Under the pieces are notes generated by a model. It ran no database searches and was not told where the DNA came from. It saw only the letters and a program-made list of their open reading frames with translations. Position numbers and translations under genes: made by a program. A stretch of 64,000 bases of DNA, taken from assembly GCA_949710005.1 (NCBI GenBank), contig OX453272.1, positions 12,175,588 to 12,239,587 on the forward strand. Reading direction: 5' to 3'. This DNA comes from Ricordea florida (Eukaryota; Cnidaria; Anthozoa; Corallimorpharia; Ricordeidae). How positions within the stretch are numbered: position 1 is the first letter of the stretch; every line of letters begins with the position of its first letter. Of the stretch, positions 11,222 to 23,038 are shown one piece after another.

Positions 11222-12267
11222 GTTTGCCAGAAGGTGAGGAAGTGTGATGCCTGCCCGTGTAACCCTTTTACAATCCAGTCACGAGCCAGTAAAATTCATC
11301 CTTACATAAATAGGCCGTGTTAGCGTGTTGGTAAAACAATATTTTTTGACGTATTTAATTGCATTTGCATTGTAGAAGGTAATTTTGCTATAATGCCTAA
11401 GCCATCTAAATTAATATAAGGCCAAAGGGGTGATGGGTTTCAAAACATAAATTGTAGTTTTATGACTAACAAGTACGGTTTGGCAAGTGGCATTTAAACA
11501 GCCTAAAAACTGGATTTATAAACCAGGTTGCTAATATTGGAAACACACAGCTAACAATGAAAGTATTCTCAAATGAAATGATCAATATCAATGGAATTCC
11601 CAGTACTCTTGAGTAAAGTAAACTGCGATATATCTTCGCACTAAAACACAGGTAACACTTCCGAAGTGTTACCTGTGTTTTAGTGCGAAGATTAGGCATG
11701 TCCTTTTTCATAGAGCATAGATTCCTAACCATAACATGTACTGTAACCAAAATTTTGACACCGAAAGAATTCACTAAAAATTATTCTTTTCTGATATTTT
11801 CTATTTTTACTTCGCTCACAACAAGCATGCCCAAATATGGTGCTAACGGTGCCAGAAAATCTCTCGAGACAATTCATCTATTCCCATAACAGCTTTTTCA
11901 TTTCTGTTGTTTTCCGATGAAGAGGGCTTAATTGTCGCGGATAAAGTAAGAGAAAAGCTGGCCGAGTCAACTCGCGTAACCTCTAACACGGTCAGGTTAT
12001 CATTTGTGCTGCATTTACGCCAAGTTTCATCCTGGTAAAACAACACAACAGCGCAGGCTTCTCGAAAGGATTTTGACGAACCACGGTCTTTGTCCTGTTG
12101 CCGTGCACACTGTCGTAAGCAAGTCATTGTTGTTACTTCAAATGATTCCTGTGCAATATCTCATGCAAAATTGTGTTGCTATATGAACTATGATAAAAAA
12201 AAACACAGAACGATGGAGCTGTTATTGCACCGATTCTTTGACTAGGCTAACAATGACTATGACTATG
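11222..12267. other. Intergenic, with one large palindrome
   Basis: No gene is supported. The palindrome at 11632-11692 is listed separately. Confidence 0.4.
11632..11692. repeat. Perfect palindrome, 30-bp arms, 1-nt spacer
   Basis: ATCTTCGCACTAAAACACAG (start of the left arm) is mirrored exactly on the other side of a single C at 11662. Arms are 11632-11661 and 11663-11692. Such a long uninterrupted palindrome would extrude a cruciform or be a foldback MITE remnant. Confidence 0.95.
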
Positions 12268-12348
12268 TCGCGGGTAAATGTCGCGGGTCGCGGGTAAATG
12301 TCGCGGGTCGCGGGTAGATGTCGCGGGTCGCGGGTAGATGTCGCGGGT
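12268..12348 (+). repeat. 20-bp tandem repeat (TCGCGGGTCGCGGGTARATG)
   Basis: Four units directly adjacent, with A/G variation at one position; it is CpG-rich within AT-rich surroundings. Confidence 0.9.
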
Positions 12349-12407
12349 ATTAAAACTATTTTTACACTCACATATACCATTTTTATTAAAAAATTGTGAA
12401 GTAAGTC

Positions 12408-12410
<3 letters not shown>

Positions 12411-12444
<34 letters not shown>
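12411..12444. repeat. (TA)n microsatellite
   Basis: About 17 uninterrupted AT dinucleotides. Confidence 0.9.
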
Positions 12445-12446
<2 letters not shown>

Positions 12447-12790
12447 AGGTGTATTTCAAAGAACGTACCTGCAAAATTCAAGGTAACTTTTTTGCCGAAA
12501 ATCGGGCAATGCCCGGAATTGGGCTTAGCGGGCGTTTCTCGTTTAATGGGGGAGAACGGTTGTGATGGTGCCAACGAATCCTTCATATCGCGTTCTACCT
12601 TGCCATATTGTCTTTATCGGACTAGTGCTATTGTTTTGTCGGAGGTAGGGTTAGGGAATTTTGGTTTTAAGGCTAAACATCTCTGTTGTTTTATTTGATT
12701 TCACATCTCAGTTGTTTCAGTGTGTAATCAGAGCTTGTGTAAGGTACTTTATTTTGCATGTAAAGCCTAAAGGGAGTTAGTGATACTGCA

Positions 12791-12818
12791 GGGGGGGGTG
12801 GGGTGGGGTCGGCAGGGG
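12791..12818 (+). other. G-quadruplex-capable tract
   Basis: Four G runs of at least four bases with loops of 1, 1 and 6 bases fit the G3+N1-7 rule. A looser G-rich stretch continues to ~12872. Confidence 0.7.
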
Positions 12819-13042
12819 ATATGACAGGAAAGCAGTAAGGGGGGAGGACAGGGATGTGGGGGAATAGGGGGGCCTAACAGGCTTTGATTTATGTCTGGTT
12901 AAGGTAATTGGTCTGAAATGCTAAGGCTTAAATCGCTTTGATTTTTCACGACAGGTGAAATTTTTATAGGTACGTTTTCTCAGAAACGCTTATATATGTA
13001 TAGAAAAAGATAAAAAACAAGATGGCTAAGCAAAAGAGATGG

Positions 13043-13068
13043 GTAATAATAATAATAATAATAATAAT
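13043..13068 (+). repeat. (AAT)n microsatellite
   Basis: Eight or more AAT units. Confidence 0.9.
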
Positions 13069-13544
13069 CGAATATTTCCTCAGGATAACCCTTCAGTACA
13101 TAGTACTGTTATCAACGGGGTCCTGCTAAGAATTAAAAATAAGATATATGAAATAAGATACATATTAAAAACCGGTAAAAATACAATAGAAATTACAAGT
13201 AATAATCGTCTAAGGCTTTCCTAAATAAAACTCTAGAATTAATGTTTCTTAAACTTAAAGGCAATAAATTAAAAATCGAGGTACCTAAAAAATAAAAGGT
13301 ACGGCGCGCAAAATCCAGTCTGACTTTTGGTAGTTTTGCAGTTTTCCCATTGTTGCGGGTGTTTAAAGCGTTATGATGTAATCGGTGAAAATAGTCTTTA
13401 AATGGAAAGCATGCAGTTCCATTAAGGCAGTCAAATACAAAGCAGCACGCTCTTTTTTGTAAAAAGTCATCAACAGTTAGAATTCGAAGATCACAGTTCT
13501 GCGAACTGCACTTTGGGGAAACGATTTCAAGGCTTCGGGTCTCA

Positions 13545-13793
13545 ATGGAGCGGGCTATTGGAGGCTACAATGGCTGGACCTGCTTCAGCTCAGTTGAATG
13601 CTATGATCCTGAAGAAGACCACTTGTCATTCATTCCACCAATGAAAACCCCACGCCGTGGTGCAGGTGCGGCAGTTATCCATGGCAAGTTGTATGTTATT
13701 GGAGGTTCTGATGGCACAAGTTTTCTGAACAGTGTTGAGTGTTACAATCCACCCACTAGGGAATGGGTGGCTGTTGCCAGTAATAATCTAATC
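13545..13793 (+). pseudogene. Kelch-repeat gene fragment
   Basis: About 80 codons covering the end of one kelch blade, one whole blade and the start of the next: GGYNGWTCFSSVECYDPEED, then MKTPRRGAGAAVIHGKLYVI, GGSDGTSFLNSVECYNP and REWVAVA. GG doublets, Tyr and Trp fall at kelch-consensus positions. No BTB domain or other blades are present nearby. The segment ends near a possible donor (CCA|GTAATA) before stops. It lies between two inverted GC-rich arrays, so it is probably one or two exons of a KLHL/IVNS1ABP-type gene captured by a transposon, or a gene relic. Confidence 0.65.
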
Positions 13794-14484
13794 TAATGGT
13801 AATCCATTTTTTCCCAAGTTATTTGCCTCTGATTCACTAACACATGATTGTGCTATAATTTTTTCAGGGGGCTTCAGATTTGTCCACATAGGAGTATTGT
13901 TTACGCATAACAAACGAGGGCAAAAGTAAAACATTGTTTCGGTGACGAAATTTTGTTCAAAAGGAACGTGCAAGCCTATGACGAAAACCGTTATTTCACC
14001 TTCTTTTTGTTCTTTCCTGCAGGCTCTACAGCGGGGCGTTACTCCTTTCTTTTTGGTTTTAACGCCTGCGTGCCAATACAGGTTATTTCCATTTCTATTG
14101 TCTTTTGATAAAATGTCTCGCACTTTTTCCCTTCTAGTGGAGAAAGAGTGGGTTTCTTTTAGTTTATGTTTCTCTGGAATAGCACTTGGCGAGTTGGCTA
14201 ACATTAAAGATACCTCTTCTTTAGTTAAAAATAATTGCTGTAAAATAGCGCTGTTCTCTGGAAGTTTACAAATAAATAAGTAGACCCAGAGGAAATCAAA
14301 ATCATAATCATAATCTTGAAATCAAATAAAACTTATTGACGTTGGGTAGACTTTTAAAGAAGTAATAAAATGGCCTGTAGATACATTGTTATTGTCTTTT
14401 AGCAGCTTACTTCATATGTTGTGAGGCTATTAAAACTGAATAAAAAATTACCCGCGACATTTGCCCGCGACCCGCGACCCGCGA

Positions 14485-14989
14485 AAATTAGATACTCCCG
14501 TTTTCAATATCTACTAAGTATAGCAGTGAGAGTAAACTACTGCAATAACTCAATCCAATTTGGCTTATTTAGAAGACAACTGCATATGCATCGAAATACT
14601 TTTACTTTAACCAGAGAACCTGAGGCAAACTGGATGGTATATGTGGAACCTGTCAGACAAACAATATATAGTACTTGTATGTAATGCAGATACAAAGTTG
14701 GAAAGCCTCAGAGGCAGAATGAGTGTGTCAACAATAAGTTATTTTATTGACAAGCCAGACAGTTGTCAACCTTGGAAAAGAAAACAAATAGTTCAGTCCT
14801 CGGTAAAAATCCCAACCCTGGACCTCAATGATATCAATGTTGACTACAGAGGCATTTTACCATCAAATGAATAAGACAATTATGACTTTGCATATTCTAG
14901 CCAGGTTAATGTACCCAAGTGTAGGCTTAAGCTTTGCTCCTGCAACAATCGTGAATAAAGAGCAACAATTTGTTTAGTGCAATTTGACA
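14485..14989. other. Intergenic, weak plus-strand frame only
   Basis: A 77-codon plus-strand frame at 14641-14874 (DINVDYRGILPSNE at its end) has reasonable composition but no recognisable family. It could be an exon remnant. Confidence 0.25.
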
Positions 14990-15460
14990 TCAAAATGAAG
15001 GCATCACATTATGAATATGGCTGTCTACAAGGGCACAAAGGCCATTAGCCTTGGCAAATATACCGACTGATCTGCCACAGCCAATCAAAACCCCATAGCA
15101 GGGTTTTGGCTCATCATCAATGCGTGCTGTGAGATCAGGGTAATTTTTTGCACTAAGAACCAAACTTAACAGCAATGATGGTACACGCATTGCTTCCTTG
15201 CCTCCCTCCAAGGCTTGACTGGGCGAGACTCTGGAAATGAGTACACAACAATTCCACATGGACTCACACTTGCCTTTATCTTCAAGACAGTATCTTTACT
15301 GCCATCAAGGCTTAGGGTGACATCTCTGTACCCCTTTTCAGAGTACTGGTTTACGACAACCTTGTCCTTCCTATTTATTAATCGTCCTACAGCAGAAGCA
15401 TAGCCAATTGCTGACAAATAACACCACCACAGGCATACTTAAACACACTAAATATTGACT
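14990..15460 (-). pseudogene. Tegument-USP/OTU-like cysteine protease fragment (weak)
   Basis: Overlapping minus-strand frames (14990-15259 and 15166-15417) contain a strand-rich segment ending RSVGIFAKANG...VDSHIHN. This resembles the second protease remnant near 38.3 kb (TVAIYCKGNG...FDSHARH), with the Asp-Ser-His triplet expected to hold the catalytic His. A frameshift separates the two frames, and no active-site Cys motif is seen here. Treated as a decayed, probably transposon-derived fragment. Confidence 0.35.
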
Positions 15461-18018
15461 TGAGAGCACTACTGCTAATTCTTAGAGGGCTAATGAAGTA
15501 TCTCCCATTTGGAGATATGTTGGAAAAAAAACCATTCACAAAATCTAAGGAATCAGTACACAACTATGCGTAGGAGATCCCACGTCTTAAAAGAAAAACA
15601 AAAGTCAAAATCAATAAGGTATTCAACCCTTGTGCAACTGTATATAGTCAGCAGCACCAGTTTGAGTACTTTGCCTAACAAACAGACGATAAATATGGGA
15701 AAATTGTCAACTTAAGAACATAGAGTCATTGGGAAACTACTGACTGTTAATTTTCTGTGACTGCTTGTCACTCTCCATTACCATACAGTAATGTGCACAA
15801 TGTACTTATGAATTACAGTGTATTTTAGACCCATTGGCAAAATCTAATATTAGTAGAAACTACCATCATAATAATACCTATTTTATTGCTTCACACTTCT
15901 GAAATATTATTTTTTCAGCAAGGGCTGTTCCTTGTTCTGTCTGTAGACTACAGAATTTGTTTCAAAGAGCAATATTATTAGTCCAAAGTTATTACCTGCC
16001 ATGAAAGAATTTTTTTCTGGGAAACAGGGAAAATCGCTCAGTACTTTTCATTGAGAAAAACATAAACACAACAAATATAACCGAATGCAACAGCCGTAGA
16101 AAAGTTTATGATCAATACTTAACAAATGTGCGAGGAGACTAAGTCGGATGGGAAGAATTACTGACAAGTGCTCAATCTACATTCGACTTTTCCTTTTTTC
16201 TTTGGCGAGAATATTTGCTACACGCGACCTAAACATTCGTCACTTCATCGGCCATTGTAAATTTTCGCATGTTTTTGTCGAGAACATGCACCTAAAAATA
16301 AGTGATTTTCTTCCTCTAATTCAGTGCCCGCAGCCACATACATTTGCCGGCTTTCCAAGTTTCCCAGTTCGTCGCTCATTGTGGCCTTTCGTGTGTTTAA
16401 AATCTTTAACTCCAAGCGACTTTACTTCATTGCCTTGTTGTGTTTACGTACTATGATGTTTGTTTAACAATGTGGCAAACAGTCAAGCAATTCTTAGTTT
16501 ATATATATGATTCTATGTTGCGGAGCTCTAGCCTTTTTTATTTTCTGAGTGCACCGTGTTGTGAAAGGAAATCTATCATTTAGGTATTTAAAAGCGCCTT
16601 TCAATACATACCTAACATATACCTTATGACTGTACTGTTTTAAAGTACTGAACGCAGCATGAAAATGACAAGAAGGCGTCCTTTTTAAGCAATTTATTCA
16701 CGTGACGGGCCATTTGGAGCAGTTAAAAATATTACTCTTGGGTTGGCATTACAGTCTATCCGCGTGTTTGGTGGAGTTCAGTCAACGCGTCACGCTTTCG
16801 TCTTTATTATCTACTTCATCTTGTCGACACCTTAAGAAGGTTTGTGAAACGGATACTATTCTCCAGTGGAAAGTATATGAAAGGAGTACCATTTGTCAAT
16901 GGACGGTATACGAAAGGGGTATCGTTTCTGCCAAAAATGGTATATAAAAGGGTAAAGGGTCGAACCTCGGGGAAGAGCCTATCCGTATTAAATTTTTTTG
17001 TCATTACACCCCCACCCCCTTCTCCTTCCCCCCGCAAGATGTTTTCCGAAGTTACCCACAACGAGATTTTGTTTTACTAGATTTCTTATTGATTTTTTTT
17101 CTTGCACTAAAAAATAAAGATACAAAATTCGTCCTTTCGTTCACGTTTGCTGATTGACTCAACATTCCCGCTTTGTTTCTTTTTCAATTAGTTCTTGGGT
17201 TAATGATTCACCGGGAATCACTGAGTTAATGGACATGAGCGGCTACAAAATAGTGTATTGGTATTAGATTACAACATAAAATAATGGAAAATAAAGTCGT
17301 TAAGTTCTCTGGACTGTAAAAGCCCCTTGGATCGGTGCATGGTAAAGCATATATCGCAATATCACACAGTACTGATAGAGTACACAGAAGCTAATATCGC
17401 GCTTTCGTGACTTAACGAAATCTCCAAAAATACGATAATTTTTTTCGTGTATAGCTAATTCCTTGACAACAAAACATGTTTGGCAAAAACAAATAGCTCA
17501 AGAAAAACAGGCTTAAAAAATTTAGTCCGTATAACGCGTGGTCCGATTGGCTTACTGTCGTATGTCATAGCAGAAACGTGAACTCGACTCCTTGTCTTAA
17601 TTTTACAAACAAAAATGGCGTTGTTTTTTGTTTGTTTGCTTACCGACATTTGGTGATACCAACACTACGACAGTTGAAGATTATTTCAAAAGCTGTTGTT
17701 TACACACTCACGCTTGTGATTCTGAGCACTGGGGAGGGCGCTTGTCAGATCGGGAACAAGGCTAGCGGGTACCCCTTTAGGTCCTGAGCAAATACTGATT
17801 GAGAGAGTTAAGACTAGAATCATAGAGTAATGATAGAGGAATTTATTTTTCTATGAGCTTAACTCATCTATGCAGCTATTTTGAAGGATTCTCAATCCCT
17901 CCATCCCACTCTCCTTTCCCCCCTCGCTCCTTCGCTTACTGCTCATCTGGAGGAATATCACTTTTACTTAAAACACAGCATGCATGAATGTGAACATGAC
18001 AATCTGGTAGGCACCCTG
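15461..18018. other. Intergenic repeat sequence, no gene seen
   Basis: No supported gene. At ~16840-17045 a decayed repeat contains three GTATAYGAAAGGGGTA-like units followed by GGTCGAACCTCGGGG and a C-rich tract, an arrangement found in dispersed cnidarian repeats (from memory). Confidence 0.35.
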
Positions 18019-19030
18019 TATTGTGTGCTGGGGTTCGGTGTACTGCTGTAGAGTACGCAGTGAAGACAAATGATGTGCTTCACAGAACTGCTTTATTAAT
18101 CTCTCTAAAATGCTATTTACAATGGTTGAGGTCACACTTAGCAGTTTACTACGGCAAAAACCCTTAACTATGGTATGAAAAAGGTAAACAAAGTTTACAA
18201 TGGTAAAACGCATTAACTGACTTTTACACTTCCCAGACGGTTCCTTGTCACAAGAGTGCTACTCAAATGTCGAGTTGATGACAGACAGAGATGGGGGAAC
18301 TCTAAAATACAAGTGAAATGATATATCAGACTTTAAACTGAAACACGCTTTGAGCGCAAGAATCATTCGCGTATTTTGTCGTAGCTTAAATGCGGAAAAT
18401 CGCCGTTTTTAAATTAGTGTTCATCGATTTCGGAATGAACAGATTCATTCTTATTCTTCACGAAATTATAGTTGTACTTCACAAAAAAAAAATGAAAATT
18501 ACTTACCGAGAATTGCGCGAAAAGTTGTCTGACATGGCAAAGAACGTTCCAAAGTCGCAAAAATCCACTGAACTGACTGAAGCTAAGATTGTGCGTGTAG
18601 GAGATCGAGAGCACATGTATATAAAGCGGGCGCACGCAATATTCAGCAAAGTCACGAAATGCTTCTCAAAATTTATGACAAGATGTCACTAAATAAACAA
18701 AGTTGAGATAAACGCGCGATAAACCATGCTTTTTCAGATGGTTTTACTATAGTAAACTTCGCTTTCATCCTACCGCCGTTGCTAACGCAACAGACTAGAC
18801 GTGCGTTTACTATGGTAAAGTGAGAAAAGCCGGTCACATTGCAAAACCTATTTACCATGGTAAACTTTCTTTTACTATGGTAAAAAAAGCTCAAGTGTGA
18901 CCTCAACCAATGATATATATAGTGGTATAATCACATGCTCGCGGTTAAGGTGTGCTATCCAATGATAATCGGTTATCTCATGACTAAGGTATTCATATCT
19001 AAAATAGTAACTCTAGTAACGAACCCTACA
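18019..19030 (-). repeat. 3' LTR of the gypsy element, split by a MITE
   Basis: Removing 18125-18907 and one CAATG copy leaves exactly 224 bp aligned to the other LTR from TATTGTGTGCTGG to CCTACA. Confidence 0.95.
18125..18907. mobile_element. 783-bp non-autonomous DNA element inside the LTR
   Basis: Termini GTTGAGGTCACACTT and AAGTGTGACCTCAAC are perfect inverse complements and are flanked by CAATG on both sides (18120-18124 and 18908-18912). An alternative reading is GGTTGAGG termini with a 3-bp AAT duplication. Subterminal zones at both ends are full of TTTACYATGGTAAA palindromes. No convincing gene inside; the short frames look like noise. The superfamily is not determined. Confidence 0.9.
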
Positions 19031-19064
19031 TTCCCCCACACTTATTCTGAAACATCTCTTTCCT

Positions 19065-20678
19065 CTAAGTGTCAAAACCTAAACGCTGTGGAGGTTTGCG
19101 TTCTCGAGTTGGATAGCGTGGCTGGATTTGAGACTGCGCTGGTTCTGTCGCCTGCGTTGTCGCATTGCTATTATTTGCGCTGCATTCAATCTCAATTGCT
19201 TCTTGAATAGCGGTTTCCGTTCGCGGACGTGCTGCTGGCTCGACTTCGACGTTGTCTTGATGAACAACCTTTGGAACGGTAATACCTGCGCGTTGGGTTT
19301 CATTCATAGAACACTCACGCTTTGTATGCATTTGGTCTGCGTGGCGTTTCCAAAGTTGGTTTTCAACGAGAACTTTGTAGGATACCGGACCTGTCTGTTC
19401 CGTGACAGTGCCCTCGAGCCATTTGGGCTCTCCACTAAAGTTTTGCACTAGGACCTGTTCTCCGAGTGAGAATTCTCGTTCCTTGCTGATTTTGTCATGC
19501 GTGACTTTTTGCTCGACTTGCTTGTCAAACACTTTTCGACCGAGGTCAGGGCGCATCATATCCAACCTCGTTCTTAATCTGCGATTCAAAAATAATTCCG
19601 CTGGTGTTTGACCGGTCGTACTATTTGGCGTCGTTCTATAACTGAAAAGAAACCGAGCTAAACTTTGCTTAATCGAGTTGCTCCCTTCCGCCTTAAAAAA
19701 TCGCTTAAAGGTTTGAACGTAACGTTCTGCCTGGCCATTTGATCGTGGATGGTACGGAGCAACAAGTGTGTGTTTGATGCCATTTGCTTTTGCGAACTCG
19801 GAAAACTCACGTGAAGTGAATTGGGGACCGTTCTCGCTTACAAGTTGCTGCGGAATACTGTATCGAACGAACATGTCTCGAAGTTTTTCGATTGTTGCTT
19901 CACTCGTGATACTATGCATCAATTCCACTTCAAGCCATTTTGAATGACTATCAACAACAAGTAGGAACATTTTTCCCATAAACGGTCCTGCAAAATCTAT
20001 ATGAATCCTTTGCATTGGCATCTTTGGCCAATCCCATGGATGTAATGGTGCCTGTGGCGGTTTGTTTCGTGACTTTTGACAATCGCCACATCGCTGGACA
20101 ACTGCAGCTATATCCTTGTTGAGGTTGGGCCACCAAACATGAAGTCGTGCGAGTGACTTCATTCGAACGATTCCGGGATGCCCTGTGTGTAATTCGTATA
20201 ACACACGTTTTCGAAATTGTGCAGGAATTATCACTCGTATTCCCCACAGTAAACAACCATCTTCGACTGTGATTTCGTGACGCTTGTTGAAAAATTGCGT
20301 AATTTCCGGCGAGGGCGACTGATCGGGCCAGCCTGTCATCGTGAATTGTAACACTCTGGACAAAATCGGATCTGTTCGTGTCGTCTTACGAACTTGATCT
20401 ACATTCAGTGGCAGAGATTCGATTTGTAATGAATTGATGAGTTTGACCTCATCGACTCCTTCGTCGTGCTCGTCGATTTGTATCGGCAAACGGGATAAAC
20501 AATCTGCATTCGCGTGATTTGCTGTTGAACGATACTCGATATCATACTGATATGCGGCGAGCAATAACGCCCATCTTTGTAGTCTTGCAGCTGCTAGAGT
20601 GGGAATTCCGCTCTTGGGACCTAACAGCGTTGTTAATGGTTTGTGATCCGTCACCAACAGAAACTTCCTTCCATACAA
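19065..20678 (-). pseudogene. Gypsy pol: RNase H end and integrase
   Basis: The frame begins in the RNase H C-terminal part (KFLLVTDHKPLTTLLG), then an integrase with an HHCC zinc domain (HTGHPGIVRM...CGDCQKS) and core motifs IHIDFAGPF, VSENGPQFTS and HPRSNGQAERY. The second core acidic position is Glu in SENG where the family has Asp (SDNG), a change expected to damage catalysis. The C-terminus is basic with PTRERKPPQRL. A one-base insertion separates this from the preceding frame near 20726. Confidence 0.9.
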
Positions 20679-20727
20679 ATATTGATGGAATTTCTTGATT
20701 CCGTAAATTATGCTTAGCGCTTCTTTC

Positions 20728-21129
20728 TCAACTTTGCGCGTAGTTGCGCTCGCTTTTGGTCAATGTGCGCGACGCATAGGCGATTGGGCGCTCTTCTCCC
20801 GACGGCAGCACGTGCGGAATGACTGCTCCGATTCCGTACTGCGAGGCATCGGTGTCGAGTTTTAGCGGCAATGTCTCGCTAAAATGCGTTAAAACCGGTG
20901 CGCTCGACAATTTATCCTTTAGTTGAATGAACGCTCTTTCCTGATCCTCAGACCATTTCCATTCGACTCCGTCTTTCAGCAGCTCGTTTAACGGATGAGC
21001 GATAGTCGAGTACTTACTAATGAATTTGGCATAATAATTTATCATGCCAAGGAATGATCTCAATTGGTGTTGATTTTCGGGTGCCGGCGCATTGCGAATG
21101 GCTTCGACCTTCTTCTCGATTGCGTGCAA
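20728..21129 (-). pseudogene. Gypsy pol: RT thumb/connection and RNase H start
   Basis: Contains the RT C-terminal region (LRSFLGMINYYAKFISKYS) and the RNase H start (LKLDTDASQYGIGAVI). It is separated from the upstream frame by an indel at ~21140 and from the downstream frame by another at ~20726. Confidence 0.9.
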
Positions 21130-21140
21130 GCCTTGCGCAT

Positions 21141-22589
21141 CTATATTCGATAACCCAAATATTCAACAGTAGGTTGCATGAATTTGCATTTGCTTAGTTT
21201 TAACCTCAAGCCAGCGCTTTCCAGTCTCGTTAAAACTTCACTAAGATTATTCAAATGCTCTTGATCATTCTTCCCCGACACTAAAATATCGTCTACTCTA
21301 CAAACTACCATTGGTATGCCCTGGAGTATTTGTTCAATTTTTGATTGAAAAATTGCTGACGCAGAAGAAACTCCAAACGGTAAACGGGTAGGTCTATACA
21401 AACCCTTATGCGTATTTATGGTTTCATATTCTCTAGAATCCTCATCTAGTAGGATTTGCTGGTAAGCTCTTGACAAATCTAATTTGCTGTATTTTTCTCC
21501 CCCACTTAATGTCACAAACAACTCTTCAGGATTAGGCAAGGGGTGTTGGTCAACTTCCAAAACGGAATTGACGGTGACTTTGTAGTCTCCACAAATTCTT
21601 ATCGAATTATCAGGCTTAACCACAGGAACTATCGGTGCCGCCCATTCTGAGTATCGCACCCTTTCGATTACCCCCATGGTCTCCAAGCGACCTAATTCTT
21701 GCTCAATAGCTCCCTTTAAAGCATGCGGAACTAGGCGCGGTTTAAAGAATTTTGGCTTCGAGTCACGTTTTACAAACAACTTAGCCTTAACGCCTTGCAT
21801 TGTACCTAGCTCGTCTTTAAACACAGCTTGATGTTTAGTTAACACATTATCTAGGTCATTACTTATCTTCTTAATTGACCCCCAGTTCAATTTAATGTCT
21901 TTCAACCAGTTCCTCCCAAATAGACTTGGTCCTTGTCCTTTCACGATCTGGATAGGAACTTTGGCGGTCTGACTTTGATACGTGACCTCCACTTGTGCTT
22001 GTCCAATCACGTCAAGGGTCTCTCCGGTGTACGTCCTGAGCTTAACTTGGGACTTCTCAAGTGGAATGCGTGGGAAGTGTTTCTCCCAGGTCTCCTCTGA
22101 CATGACTGATACGGACGCGCCAGTGTCCAACTCTATTGAGCAATCCTTGCCGTTCACTTTAAGTGGAATGACGATTGAAGGTTCAGGCTTTTCGTGGCTA
22201 ATCTGAAACAATTTTAACTCGTCCTCTGAACGTCTGGGTGGCTTGTCTCTTTCCACGTACCGAACTGGCTGTTTTTTTCCACATTGATCGGGACGTGATC
22301 CATAGTTGGGCCCACTTGTTTTCTTTTTGCATACTCTGGCGATGTGCCCTCTTCCTTTGCAGATCCGACACGTTTCGTCTTTGAACCGGCATTTTTGCGG
22401 ACTGTGGTTCTCGCCACAACTGAAACAAGGCTTTTTCGGCTTGGAAGGCCTTTGAGGATGCGGTGGCTTTATGTAGTTTATCTTGCCATCTGTGGGTGGA
22501 TTTCGAAAGGTGTTTGCTCGTTTATCTGCCACTTCCATTGCCAACGCGATCTCCACAGCCGTTTTCCACGTTAGACTTTTTTCTGCCAA
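21141..22589 (-). pseudogene. Gypsy gag end, protease and reverse transcriptase
   Basis: Two CCHC-type zinc knuckles (CFSCGENHSPQKC and CRICKGRGHIARVC) are followed by an aspartic protease (ELDTGASVSVMSEETW) and RT (SKLDLSRAYQQI, LPFGVSSASAIFQ, catalytic RVDDILVSG where YxDD is usual). The first residue of the YxDD box is replaced, as it is in some other gypsy copies. It ends at an indel-induced stop after LGYRI. Confidence 0.9.
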
Positions 22590-23025
22590 AAGCCTTTTTT
22601 GAGTCTGTTTGCTTCTAAGACCGCAAACAAATCTGTCCCTTAAAGCTTCTTCAAGAAATGTGCCAAAAGCACAATGTTCTGAGCACTTTTTCAGCGCTGC
22701 ACTATACCGGCGGCCACACCTTCCCCCTCGTGCTGTTCACGTCTGTGGAAGTGAAATCTCTCGGCAATCACGATTGGTTTGGGCTCGTAGTGGTCCCTCA
22801 GTATTTTCACCCCTCGTTGAGTTTGACTTCGGACGGTTTTGTTGGGGCCAGCAAGTCTCTAAGGACGTTGTAGGTTTTGCTGCCTATTGTCGTCAAAAAC
22901 GTGGCCACAATCTTCTTTTCATCTTTGATCTCGTTAGCGATCAAGTATTGCTCAAAACGTTCGCTATACGCGTTCCAGTCTTCTGAACCGGGCTTGAAGG
23001 ATTCTACAGTTCCGAGAGTGGCCAT
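22590..23025 (-). pseudogene. Gypsy gag, 5' part, frameshifted
   Basis: The ATG at 23025 opens MATLGTVESFKPGSEDWNAY, a typical gypsy gag start (W..Y..RFEQYL). The frame closes at 22807, and coding-like sequence continues in other frames (HYEPKPIVIAERFHF; EEALRDRFVCGL) to the zinc knuckles. So gag contains at least two breaks. Confidence 0.85.
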
Positions 23026-23038
23026 CCTCGTCGCCAGT

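Larger units (their letters stand above)
12268..14484. mobile_element. Possible 2.2 kb element with inverted TCGCGGGTA arrays
   Basis: The left end is a tandem array of TCGCGGGTCGCGGGTARATG units (12268-12348). The right end (14449-14484) carries the same motif inverted (TACCCGCGACATTTGCCCGCG). Inside each array is a similar AT-rich step containing TTAAAAC or GTTTTAA. No clear target duplication was found. The interior holds a TA microsatellite, a G-rich tract, an (AAT)n run and a kelch gene fragment, so it may be a gene-capturing non-autonomous transposon. Confidence 0.4.

Noticed and set aside
13788-14283. Overlapping 138- and 113-codon frames on both strands
   Set aside because: No recognisable motif, and they sit in the probable kelch-bearing transposon; most likely chance frames.
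18390-18692. 100-codon frame inside the LTR-nested MITE as a transposase
   Set aside because: No transposase motif, a frame is also open on the opposite strand, and the element is only 783 bp.
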